64,000 nt of DNA from assembly GCA_026008535.1 (NCBI GenBank), contig BRKX01000006.1:39544664-39608663 (forward strand), given 5' to 3'. The stretch's first letter is position 1; every line of letters starts with the position of its first letter. Below are positions 47,562-59,078 of the stretch, one piece after another. A program made the translations under genes and the position numbers. The notes beneath the pieces are model-generated. The model saw nothing but the letters and a program-made list of their open reading frames with translations. It was not told the origin of the DNA and did no database searches. Source of the DNA: Perilla frutescens (lineage: Eukaryota > Streptophyta > Magnoliopsida > Lamiales > Lamiaceae).

Positions 47562-50507
47562 GTGTTGGCAGCTATGGCCACACAGATGATGGTAGGATCG
47601 TGCGAAGGACATGATGAAATGTCAGAGATAAAATATAAAATCTGCAACGCCATTTGGGAAACCAGAGGAATAGACTGGGCATCATTTCTCTTCAAGCAGC
47701 TGAAAAGGTTTGTCGACATAGTGGAAAGGGAGACAAAAAACAGCTTGTGCTTTTCACAAAAGATGTACTACATCAATCGAATCAGCTTCATCCTAGAAAA
47801 GCTGCTTCCCGACTTGATGGCGGAGGAAACAAATCATCAGCCAGTTGATCCTGATGATTTTGTTCCAAAAATAACAGAATGAGCACTACCTCCACTAACT
47901 ATCAGAGAGCCATGACCACGATTGAGGAAGAAGCTGACCCCCTCCACTCCAGCAGCAAAAGGAAAATGAAAAGCAAAGGTCATCAAGTCAATAGTTCAAT
48001 CAACTCATGACTCTGATGACGTCATCCTTGCTGTTGAGAGATACCAATCCTCAGGAGAAGGAGATAAGGGCGGAGAGGACTCCAGGAAGAGTCCAACTGA
48101 AAGGAAAAATACCTCTCCAATACAGTCTGAATCAGTTGGCAAGCCAACTGTAGGACATCAGACTGCAAAGCATCAGCTGAAAATTGATCGCTTGACCGGA
48201 GAGCATCCGCCGACTGCAGAAGAGACTCAGCTCAGAGCCCAACAAGTAAAAAGGTAGTGGTCAAGAAAAGCCTCAATCCAAGCACTGATCACGTGCATGA
48301 ATGAACAGGTAAAACAGCTCTCTGATTCCATCATAAAACTGGAAGCTTGTTCTAAAAGTGAAGACTCAAAATATTCTTCAAGTGAAAGCATCTCAGACAG
48401 CTCCAGAACTGTAAAGAAAAAGAAAAACTTAACGCAAGAAGACCTGAAGGCTTCAGAAGTCAGCTGATTAGACGCCTTAGGAAAACTTCTTGTAAATCAG
48501 TTTATTTCTTAAATATTTTCATAAATAAAAATCTTTTGGTTTAAATAAATGCTTATGTCAGTACTTATTAATTTCTGACCATTGGTCCTGAGCTCAAAAT
48601 CAAAAGCCAAAAGAAAACGACAAGGGGCATTTAATTCTTTCAAACAACAAATTTATGAGTCTCTATCCTCACTCGTAAATCCCCTTGCTCAAATATTTTA
48701 AGAGAATACAACATCAGAAGAAGCAATTCATACTCTTCAAGAAATTATCTTTCAAAAAAGTATTCTCTCTCTCTCAAGAGCTTCAATTTAAACTCAGCCA
48801 AAAGTTTTCAAAAATGGTTGAATCATCCAAAGCTCTTACTTATTTCAAAGAGCAAATGATGAAAGATAAATTTTTGGAAAGACAGAAATTTCAATTGATT
48901 CTTAAGGAATCAAACAATCCTTTTTCTTCTGGTCAATCTTCACAAGACCGGAATTCTGCACTACCTTGAAACTCCTCCAAGATTCTTCAGACAAGACTTG
49001 GTAAGTGAGTTCTTGCTTCAAGAAAAGGTCATTGCAGATGGGAAGGTTATATAATTAGTGATTCAAAGAAAGAAACTTCAAATCACTGAAAGAAAGATTG
49101 CAAAAATCTTTCAACTTCCCAGAAAAGGCTCCAGGGTTCAAGATCTGAAAGATTCAACTAAACCATACTGGAAAGAATGGCGTGCTTCAACATGCTCCAA
49201 GCAATTCAGTTTTACAATAGCTAAAACTGATCTGAAGCCCGAGTATGGAGTTATGCTCGATATCACGAACAAAATGATGTTCGGTGCCATTGGAAGCTTG
49301 AGTCAATTGACTCAAGAAAGATACAAGGTAATGATATACCTTGTTGAAGGATTGGAAGCTAATTGAGCAAAGTTTGTCTTCTCCCAATTCAAGTATCAAG
49401 TCATCAAAGCTGCCGACTCAAAGAAGACTAGGAAATTTGAGTCCAAGGTAGGACTTGTTCTAAGAATGGGCAAGCTCCTGGAAGATATGCTGAATCTTCC
49501 AAATGATGATGTGCTACCAATCCTCATATCTGACTGGATTCCCAAGAAAGGAAAAGCACATCTCAGTCACTCAAGAAGAAGAGGAGATATAAAGCCAAAT
49601 CTGGCAATACAACTTCAAGCAGTTCAGCTGCCAATGAAGTTCCCTCTCCACACTCTAAAAATGGATCATCAGTTGACTTCAAGCCCTGCACTGATCCAGA
49701 TGAGCTCATTCAATTAATCAGAATTCCTCATCCAAATTATGGAGCTCATTACTTTAGGAGAGTCTGCCCTCCTCTGTAGCTGACTGAAGACAATATTCAC
49801 ACCTTCTACAATGGTTAATATGCTGTCAAGAGTGCTCAGAAGGATGTAACGAATCTCCTTCTCACTCACTTCACTTATGTTGCCAAGCAAGACAACCAGT
49901 TGTTCAAACAACTACCTTTCATGCCATGAGCTTTTGGTAACGTGAAGAGACTTGGAGTATTAAATGGATTGGAGGTTCAAATCCATTTCCTCCAACTATT
50001 GTGCAAGTCCAGTAGATTATGAAGCATCGACTTGATAACAACATTCCAGCTAAGGCCATGCTAGGTGATGTTGAAGCCAGCTTGAAATCGCAAAGAGTTG
50101 CAACTGAAAATCAGTTTGTCAACAATCCAGTCGATCGATGTTGCCTACAACTGAATCTTGATCCAATTTAGTTGGAAGAGGCTTATTTACAAGCTGCGGG
50201 TACCACTGAAAAGATAGATCAAGATCTATCTCATACTCAAATTGTGGTAACCTTAAGGAGTCAACACCGTGGACATAATGGAGCAAAAGACGATGAAGAT
50301 ACTGCCACTTCTCCAGATCTCTTATCCAGAGGCTATGTTACTCCTCTTATCAAGTCTTGCTCAAGAGCTGCAAAACTGATGGTAAATCAGTCCAGCTCAT
50401 CCTGTAGAGGAATTAAAGAGCTGACCACCTTGAAGCTGACTAACTCAACAGTTGATCTGAAGCAACTTCAACATGCTGAGACTGCAGCTAGAACTGATGC
50501 TTTTTAG
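47562..50507 (+). pseudogene. Downstream ORF region of the Copia element, function unknown
   Basis: Coding fragments continue for about 3 kb after pol, as in Sireviruses, which often carry an extra ORF there. Fragments: 47562-47882 (GIDWASFLFKQLKRFVDIV), 48685-48969 (ALTYFKEQMMKDKFLERQK), 49058-49366 (KIFQLPRKGSR, DITNKMMFGAIGSLSQLTQE), 49466-49717 (GKLLEDMLNL) and 50172-50507 (Ser/Thr-rich tail). Several stops and shifts separate them. The fragment at about 49366-49430 (AKFVFSQFKYQVI) resembles the one at 47680-47710 (ASFLFKQLKRFVD), so the region may hold a repeated domain. I cannot assign a role. Confidence 0.5.
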
Positions 50508-51577
50508 GACACTATCAGTTTATCTTCCAAAAGGAAAAAGGTCTAACAACTCTAGAGAAAGCGGAGAAGCTAGCCCCGTCTGACCACTCAAGAAAAGTAA
50601 ACTGAGGAAAAGTCAATTAGCAGCTGCTCAACAAAACTGATCAAATCAGTTAAAGACAACATCATCAGTTTAGCAAGAAACTGACACCTCGAGCTCAAAG
50701 TCCCTCCCATCATCAGCTGCATGATCAATCCTCCTTGATAAGCCTCTCTACTCTCTATTCCTTAAAGCTTATTTTTTGAAAAAGTTATCGTTAAAATTTC
50801 AAAATAAGCTTACTGTTTATCTGAGTTGTCATTTAAGTCTCTATACTCAGCATTAAAGTATAAAGAGATGAATTTTCTGAGGGATATAAATAGCAAATCT
50901 TCTGGCAAAATATTTTGCTATTTATGGCAACTACTCAGATTTTCAAACCCTCAGATCTCAGCCGCTTGATCAAAAATCATTAGTCCAGTTAGATGGTTGA
51001 GATGCATGCGTCATTTAATCAGCTAAGTTTCTTTCAAATCATTAATCTTGGAAGAATAACATGGATAAGGAATGTTCATGTAAATGTTCATGAACATTAT
51101 TATGAACATTGTTGATCTTGAGTCTTCTTTTCATGCAGATGTTCATGTCTGTTGTAATGAGCATTGTTGATCTAGAATCTTCTCTTCAGGTAGCACATCA
51201 GAATATCTTGTATGTTCACAGGTTGATTTCAGACTATCACTCAAGCTAAATGGCAGTGCTCAGCATGTTGAACAATCTTTGTTGTGGCACGACGCACAAC
51301 AGTGTTCTTCTCAGCTCAATCCAAAACTCCTAGCATGATCTGTCTTCAGGAAGTTCATATCATGTTCATGTACACCTTTATGAATATTGTCCAGAACAGT
51401 AAGTAAGGTACTTGGAAAAATCAAATACTAAAGTGATTATCAAATGCCATACAGATGAGTGACGATTAAATCACTATAGCAAGTGCAATGTAGAGCTCTT
51501 GATAAACAAATATAGTGTCATGTGACACCATTGTTCCAATCTGAAACAAGTTTCTTTGATTGATGTCACGAATAACA
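50508..51577. other. Non-coding 3' region of the Copia element
   Basis: No gene. Several copies of ATGTTCATG and GAACATT occur at 51060-51180. No recognisable copy of the left LTR. The end AATAACA at 51571-51577 before CTAAC is a possible element end only. Confidence 0.35.
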
Positions 51578-51599
51578 CTAACAAATAGCTATGATACAA

Positions 51600-51770
51600 A
51601 TTTATGGGCTACAATTAGTGTTCTGATTCTATCTAACACCATAATAATGCTACGATTAATATTGTAAACATTTGTTAAATATACAATAGATAATTTCTAA
51701 CATAAGTTGCTACAATTACAATGATACGATTAATTTGAAAATTAATCGACAGGAAATTTGAAACCTACTA
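51600..51770 (+). repeat. Short array of the GCTACGATTAAT motif
   Basis: Motif copies at about 51608 (GCTACAATTAGTG), 51650 (GCTACGATTAATATT), 51711 (GCTACAATTACAATG) and 51729 (GATACGATTAATTTG) have the orientation of the 17160-17710 array, opposite to the 27830-28602 array. Probably the far end of the MULE into which the Copia element inserted. Confidence 0.55.
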
Positions 51771-51846
51771 AAGAAGACGAAGATGTCTCCGGCGGTGGTC
51801 TAGGTCGGCGTTCCATCTCCAGTGTCTCGGCTATGGCATCTGATGC

Positions 51847-54381
51847 TGTAATACCGGAGCCTCTTATTGTATATTCATGGTGAATATAATTGCTTATATG
51901 TGTGTGTTTTTATATGTATTGATTTATGTGAGTTCATGTCCTCGTATAATTTTGATATAGTTTATTTTATTTTATTAGAAACGTTAATTTAATAAATGTG
52001 AATATTAAGATTGTTCCCAAGACATGAGTTGTTATACTCCTCATCCTATTATCATTAGAGTTACATATTTATATAGTAGATGGTCAGTTTAATGTTTAAA
52101 AGTAACAAGTGTTGATATAGATAAACATAGATATGTATTAAAAAAATATCTAGCTAGCTTTAAAGGTGGCAAATAATTGAGTAAACACGTATGCCTATAA
52201 CTACTAGACTAATGAGAGTTATTTAAAAGTAAATATATATAGAATATATATACATAAGATAAATTAAAGAAAATGGAATAAAATGATAACATTCCACGTA
52301 ACTTACACATGGCTAATATAGGACTTACTAATCAAATTATAGTCATAGTGGTGTGTATAAATAAATGAAATATATACGAGTTGACGAGCGATGAGAAAAC
52401 GAAGACAAGGTTAGTGCTTTCATTTTAAATATTAAGAGCAAATTAATTCTTATGCCTCCAGTATAATTAGCTAAAAAAATATAACAAAGTAAATGTTTAT
52501 TGACTAAGAATAAAATCATATGCTTTAAGATTTGTGATTCAATCACTTAATTTGTGTTAATTTAATTCTTTACTCAATAAATGTCTAAATTAGATTAATG
52601 TTTTATTTAGTGAATCTCTATTGTTCCATGATATTATTTTGGTGCAGAACATCATGTAATTTATAATTTACAATTGTTAATCTATACTTGAATGAAATAT
52701 GGTTTATCGTATATAATTTAATTCCATTTAATATTTTTGAGTATTTTCATTAATTATAACTAAGATAAAAAAAATTATATTTATATTTCATAATAAATAG
52801 ATTGTATACATAATCCAACAATATTAATTGTGTGTTTGTATATATATGTGTACGTAGCATAAAACTTATGTGTGAGCAGCTAGAGATTTAAAAATGTTAA
52901 TAAGTTATAGAACAACTATATATATATATATATAACATGTATTAGCACCGAGAATGATTGTTTAGCAATTTGGACACATGATTTATCATCTTGATCATCA
53001 ATTAAAATTTTATATTGATGATTATAATTTTAATTAACTATTTTACATCTCTTAGTGCATCAGTGGCAGCTTTAAGTAGATGGGATTGTTTATTGTTGAT
53101 AAAAATAGAATTGAATTATAGAATAATACAATATTATTTGTCATTATGTTTTAGTAACCTTTATATGTATATATTGATTATTTGTATGTGTTGGATAGAA
53201 TTTATTGAGAAAATACGGTTTTAGGATTTCAAATACTATAAGCTTTAGATTCGAGGTAAGTAGAAATCCATCTGCAACTACAATGCATGAACATATTATT
53301 ATTTGATTATATGTGTTTATTATTTATTATATATTATTATGTTGTATTGTATGATTATGTGATGTAATATACTTGTAATATTGTATTATCTTGTATTAAA
53401 TATCTTGTACATGACCACGAGCATATGCGTGCACGTCATGTAGATATTGTTGAGGTTGCATGCACGAAATGATTTTTGGAGAGAGAAAATGTTTTGTTTG
53501 GGATTGGTCACCACCAGCCCGTGCTGTGATGTGTTGTATATTTGTGCCTCGAGTGAGATGACTTCCATATGGGATCAAAGGGAACAGGCAGGGGGTGTGT
53601 CCCTTGGGGTCCAGGGAGTATGGTCCACTTCGACTACACCTTTGAGGTGATGAGTGGCTGTTGTGGGATGACTTTCATGTGGGATCAAAGGAAACAGGCA
53701 GGGGGCGTGTCTCTTGGGGTCCAGGAGCATGAGCCACATGAGTGCACTAATCACATTTTAACCAATTGATATTGATTATATTATGAGCTCATGACTCATG
53801 TTGGTGTCTGGTGAAGGGAGCCAAGTTCCTAAACGTTGAAAATGCTTTTGAGATAGCATTAACAGATTTTATTCATGAGCATTTATGTTTGTGGTGGTGC
53901 TGTGTCTTGCACGTGTTATGATTGCTAGTGATCATGCATGCGCATGATTTCTACTTACTGAGTTTTAGCTCATGTAGTTCGTGCATTATAGGTGAAAGTG
54001 ATAATGTGTGGTGCATAGATGCTTGAATGCTTAGAGCTCTGACAAGTCTTGAGAAGTGTATACATGGATGACGCCCTGTGAGGAGGGCAAGGGTTTCTTT
54101 TGTTATATTTTCTACTTAGATCTCATAGGTTTGATTTCAAATATATCTTTATATTCTTAGAATTATTTCTGCAAAGAGAGCACTTATTTCTTTACACTCT
54201 TTAGTAAATTATACTTTATATTTATCGATCACAGTACATGCACCACATGTTAATCTAAATTTTTAACATTAATGATTTTTAATAGATAATACATATTCCA
54301 TTTATTTTAAAAAGATACGACTCACCCACATTGTTACATTACTCTATGTTTTACATTTATTTTATTGGGGTGGGTGTGACA
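51847..54381 (+). mobile_element. Probable solo LTR, 2535 bp, imperfect TSD GATGC/GATAC
   Basis: It starts TGTAATACCGG and ends GGTGTGACA, with flanks GATGC (51842-51846) and GATAC (54382-54386), 4 of 5 bases matching. The 3' part has TTACTGAGTTTTAGCTCATG at 53955-53974 and TTATAGGTG soon after, the same layout as the other LTRs here. There is no coding sequence. An approximately 65-bp block at 53558 is repeated at 53668 (shared AACAGGCAGGGGG and CTTGGGGTCCAGG). The unequal TSD lowers confidence. Confidence 0.65.
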
Positions 54382-54386
54382 GATAC

Positions 54387-55149
54387 GCAAAGAAAAATGG
54401 AGAGATCACAAAGTATCACATGTGAAAAGGGAGCGAGAGAGAGAGGGAGAGAGTTTTCACCTGACGATGCGTGGATTTCAAACGACGAGAAGTTTCGATA
54501 GAGAGAGATGCAGCTCCGTGAAATTTTTTTTTTCAATTGTTTGGCAAAAGAGAAAGGAAATAGATGAAGAAGACATGGTGCATGGTTGTGCATTGATTTC
54601 AAACCCTAAAATAAATTAATATTCCTTTGGCAGTTACAAGCAACCTTTTGCAGATATAAGTACCGACCTGACAAAATTCTGATTTTGTGGACACCATTAG
54701 TGGGGATTGTGTAAAATAAGTACAGATTGCCCACATAACTATTATGTTTTAAATCCTACTTGCCTACATCAATATTACTATATTTTTTCCCAAATAAATT
54801 TTTAACCCTTTTTTTAATCACGATAAACTTATTTTTTAAAGGTAAATTATACTTCATAGTCCCATAATTGTAGCATCTATTTCATTTTTTGGCCGTTCCA
54901 AAATTATAGTCCATTTCTTTTATTTAATATGCATTAAATTTTCATTTTCCTTAATATACCATTATTTGATATTCTTTAAAATTAATAATAATTTTATTTT
55001 CAATAAATAAGTAAGAATATAGTAGGAAAATTTAATACATTTTCTTAATCTGCATGAAAGTTGGAAGACAATTATGGGACACGAGAGTATTTAATACACC
55101 AACGTTTACAACTTATAACAATAATACCCAAACCTATTTAGTGGCAATT
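54387..55149. other. Non-coding spacer between LTR elements
   Basis: A purine-rich GAGAGAGAG stretch at 54430-54455, then AT-rich DNA. A minus-strand open frame (54602-54357) is not recognised and reads through low-complexity sequence. CAATT at 55145-55149 may be the target copy beside the Athila-like LTR. Confidence 0.4.
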
Positions 55150-57177
55150 TGATGCGCTGTTGTCATACGCCCAAAATAATATGATCTTCCGAATGCCCAA
55201 ATAGGTGTAGTAGGTGGAAAGCACAGGTCGAATCCTCAGGGAACGGTGTAATTCTTCTTTCTGCTGTAACTTTGGGGGGTTTTGAGAGATAGTTTAATAT
55301 ACTAATAAACTGAAAATAAGAAATAGATATATCAATAATAAATAAATCCGGATGAAATCACAAAGTCACAATGGTATGCCCACGTCGATCATTGATGCAT
55401 AAATAATATTCACATAATGAAGTAAACCAGTTATGGAATACCGGAACCCGCTGATGTATTCCTCATTTCTCCTTAAGTGTTATCGAATAAAAGAACCCTT
55501 ATTATTTGACTTCTTATCAATTAACAATCCGCAAGAACCCTTAACAGATTTAATAAATCAATAGTTTTAAAAAATAGAGAAACCCAGTTATATATTATGG
55601 GATACGGAGCCGTATGCCTAGGGATGTCGATCGGGCTAACCCGTTTCAGTTTTGGTCCTATTCGATTCAGGCATATTCGGTTAAAATTTTCTTCGGACTC
55701 AAAATCTTCGGCCCTAACCTTACCTTCGGTTTTCGGTCTAGCCCGTCAGGCCAATATGTTTATGATTTTTTTTCCACGTGTATAAATTGTATCTTGATAA
55801 TTCTCCTAAATAATCATTATCTCTTATTCTTGAAATAAATTAATACGTGAAAAATAAGATAAAATGAAAAGAACATGACAAATACAAAATTTAATTAAGA
55901 TCAAACTGTATCTAATGAAAGAAAACAAAATAAATGACATAAAAATGACAATAATGTTCAATCATAATTTATTCTTCCAAAAATAATCATTTTAAACTAC
56001 ACCACAAATCTATTTATAGCTTAATATTTGTTACGTCTAAATTTGTATTATTTCCGGTTTCGATTAATACGGTAAACTACTTTAAACCAAACGCGCAATT
56101 GGACGGGGTCAATTGTAGACGCGATGAGCTAACCCGAGTCAATCTCTCAAGTAAGACTTCGTGTGGGTAATTTACCTTTAGGCTATGCATGCAACATGTT
56201 TACAAATAAAATAAAACCTAAACACTCTAATCATGGATTTAAGATTGTTTTTAACTAAGGAATTTAAAACATGCAATTTAAATTAATAAAATGCAAATAA
56301 CAACGAGGATCAAGATCGAGGAATAGATTATGATACGAGCATTAGGGTGTGGATTCTCTCATTGGTTTCTTATTAAGCTTATTTCAAGTTGGTTATATTG
56401 ATCTCAAACGCACAATAGACCCTTCAATTAGTTTAACTTCAATTACTGTCACCGTCTATCCATTAAACCTCTATCAGCTATATCATACGAGCAAGATCAA
56501 TATATTAGGCTTATGAACCTAGTCCACCTAACGTTGAAGGAACCTTGGTCGAGATTTAGAATCTCCTCTCGGTCTCATCTAAAGCCTAGCAATGTTAAGT
56601 AGTGATCAAGTAGTCAACATGATAATCACAATTCCAACAACAACAACCAACCATCACAAGCATAAATCAAAACCAAATCGATCATCCACCTCTTAACGGA
56701 GAGATTAGCCCATAACCATGCTCAAAACAACACAAATATCATAAAAGTGCATCATCTCATAATAAAATGAAAATCATATCAACTTCTACAATATCCAATA
56801 TTCTTCACAAGTTAGGGATAAACCCCCACAAATCATCTAAGTTTAAGAAAGATTATACCAAAAGAAAGCCTTCTAACGAGCCTAGGTTCCGCAGACGGAT
56901 GGGAGTCGACTTCTTCTCGTGTCTTCTTCTTCTTCAGCCCTAGCTTACTTGCCTTTTGTCTTTCCCTTCTCCTCCTTTCTTGAATGGAGGTGGAGATGCT
57001 GAAAATGGGGTAGAAAATGGTGGAGATAAAGGTGGTGTGTGTAGAGAGAAAATGAAAGATGAAGTGGTGGAGAAGATGAAGTGAATCGTGGAATGGTTGA
57101 TGGAATGGGTCTGTATATGATGATATCCCTAAAATCTATTAGAGATATGAGAGAGAGAGAGAATCGAGAGTGAGAGA

Positions 57178-57208
<31 letters not shown>

Positions 57209-57871
57209 AGGTGATGGGAAGGGAGCATTAAATGTATGAGATTTGGGGGAGATTTGAGAGGGATTTTGGGGGACAAAAATCCAAAAAGCAACTTAGGGGA
57301 AATAATCCCTATTTCTTACTACTAATATAGCCACAAAAAGTCTTCATAAAAAAAAATTCTAGTTTTGAGATAAGAGTGAAATGGAGTGGGATTGCACAGA
57401 GTAGAGGAGGAAAAACTGAAAGGGAGAAGAAAAGGCATACCCCGCGCGGTGGCGGGGGAGTGCGCGCCCGCGAGGGTGGCTAGGCGGTAGTGCACGCCCG
57501 CGCGCCCTTGCGCGCTCGCACAGGGCTCTTCACCGAGAGGCAATTCGCGCGGCCGTGGATGATGGCGCGGCCGCGCCCGTGCGTTTCTTCTCCATATGGA
57601 TTTTCGAGTGCAATCTAGTGCAATTCAATTCCTCCATCTTTGTTTTTCCTCAGCACTTGATTTTTCCTTTTACCATTCGAACTCGATTTCGGGCTTTTCC
57701 ACATGCCACCAAAATGCCATTAAAATCCTGCTTTTGTAATCAAAAGCTCAAGTTTTGCACAACTTGGCTTGATCCACAATTAGAGCAATAAATGAAAATA
57801 AACACACAAAATCAACATTAAACAATATAAAATACAAGAAAATAATTTACAAAACAATTAGACACTAAACA
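55150..57871 (-). repeat. 3' LTR of the Athila-like element, about 2722 bp
   Basis: On the minus strand it starts TGTTTAGTGTC just after the purine tract and ends GCGCATCA at 55150. It holds a GA run at 57149-57208, a GC-rich island at 57437-57585, and near 55620 a TAGGGATGTCGATCGGGC segment that looks like one end of an hAT-type MITE without a visible partner. The segment near 55230 (GGTCGAATCCTCAGGGAAC) has the layout typical of the distal end of Athila/Tat LTRs. Limits are within a few bases. Confidence 0.7.
57149..57208. repeat. GA-rich microsatellite
   Basis: A nearly pure GA repeat with short interruptions inside the Athila-like LTR. Confidence 0.9.
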
Positions 57872-57887
57872 ACTCCCCCTCACTTAG
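57872..57887 (-). promoter_or_regulatory. Polypurine tract of the Athila-like element
   Basis: On the minus strand AAGTGAGGGGGAGT directly precedes the LTR start. It is itself preceded by GCTTGAGGACAAGCAAAAGG, a sequence characteristic of the pre-LTR region in Athila/Tat elements. Confidence 0.82.
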
Positions 57888-59078
57888 CCTTTTGCTTGTC
57901 CTCAAGCAAATAAGTAATTAAAAACATAAAGCAGAAGGAAGAATTTGTAAGGCAATCATGCAATTTGATCAAGTCTCATGGTTCCCACTAAAGCATTTAT
58001 CATCAAAGAAAGTGAGCATAATTATCCAAACAAATGAGTTGCTTGCCCTCTAAACACTAAGAAAAAGACATTAGACTTAATTCAATTGAAATTAATTCCC
58101 CACGAATCACTTCCACATTTATTAAGAAAACAAAATATTAACAACAATAGGGAATGCAAACATAGGACAAGGGTCATTAGGTAGGATCATCGAGCTTAGT
58201 CGAGCTTCCTAATGTGTTTTCCTATACTCATCATGCAAGATGTTAACAGAATCGACACACATGAGAGGAGTAGAATCCGGAATGCAATCCCATTTATTTA
58301 AACACACAAGGGGTGTGGATCAAAATTCACAAGGTAAAAATCCTTAGGGAGGAAATCCTTAGTGTCCTTGTGTGGTTTCCCATACTCATAGTCAAATTAA
58401 TCAACCAAAGGAGCAGAGATCCTCATTGCCCCTTTCTTTTTTTTTTTTTTCTCTTTTCCTCCCTTTTTTTATAAATGGGGAAAAATGATTAAGGGGATAA
58501 TTCTTCATGAAAAGAGGCCCAACATGCCTCTTAATATTTAAAGGGCAAGACCCCACAACACCAATTATCATAATATGATCAACATCGCAATTCATGCTCA
58601 AGAGTGAAACCATGAAACCAATTCATTCATCATGATCGATTTGAAAATAATTTCTTGAAGATTCATATCCAAAATTTTTAAAATTTTACAATTGGACAAA
58701 ACAAGATACTAAGTGGGAGAATCACAATATACCTTTCATTACTAAAACAACTAAAATCAACACCATAATCAACATAATTCAACACAATAAATTCTAGCAA
58801 AAACTTTACATACACAAAATAACCCACAACTAAGACATAAACATAATGAGCTCACCCCCCATACTTAAAGCATGCATTATCCTCAATGTATGAAAAATAA
58901 GATGTAAAAAAAATTAAAGGGGAGAGAAAACATCACAATGTATAGGAGACAGGAAACAGGCATTGGTTCCTACAAAACAACACGACAAATACAACCAACA
59001 AACAACAAAATGAATAAATTGAAAATAGTAAAACACTCACATGAACACAAAAATACACAAGAAAAACACAAAATAACT
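57888..59078. other. Non-coding tract between ORF-1 and the 3' LTR
   Basis: AT-rich, about 1.2 kb, with no gene supported. A minus-strand open frame (58613-58401) is not recognised and ends in an AG-rich low-complexity stretch. Such spacers are usual in Athila-like elements. Confidence 0.5.

Larger units (their letters stand above)
29246..51577 (+). mobile_element. Sirevirus-like Ty1/Copia element, split by a nested Gypsy element
   Basis: Gag, protease and the front of integrase lie at 31059-34370. The rest of integrase, reverse transcriptase and RNase H lie at 45082 to about 47400, and a long 3' coding region follows pol. A left LTR ending CAACA at 30987 is followed by a tRNA-iMet-type primer site. 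Removing 34376-45081 plus one CACTC copy restores the integrase frame exactly at the junction. CTAAC occurs at 29241-29245 and 51578-51582 and may be the target duplication, but no right LTR resembling the left one was recognised, so the outer limits are tentative. Confidence 0.8.

Noticed and set aside
29241..51582. CTAAC on both sides as a firm Copia target duplication
   Set aside because: A 5-base match is easy to find by chance, and no right LTR matching the left one is visible, so it is kept only as a tentative limit.
55597..55838. Open frames over TAGGGATGTCGATCGGGC
   Set aside because: The DNA looks like the end of an hAT-type MITE rather than a gene, and no partner end was found to define an element.
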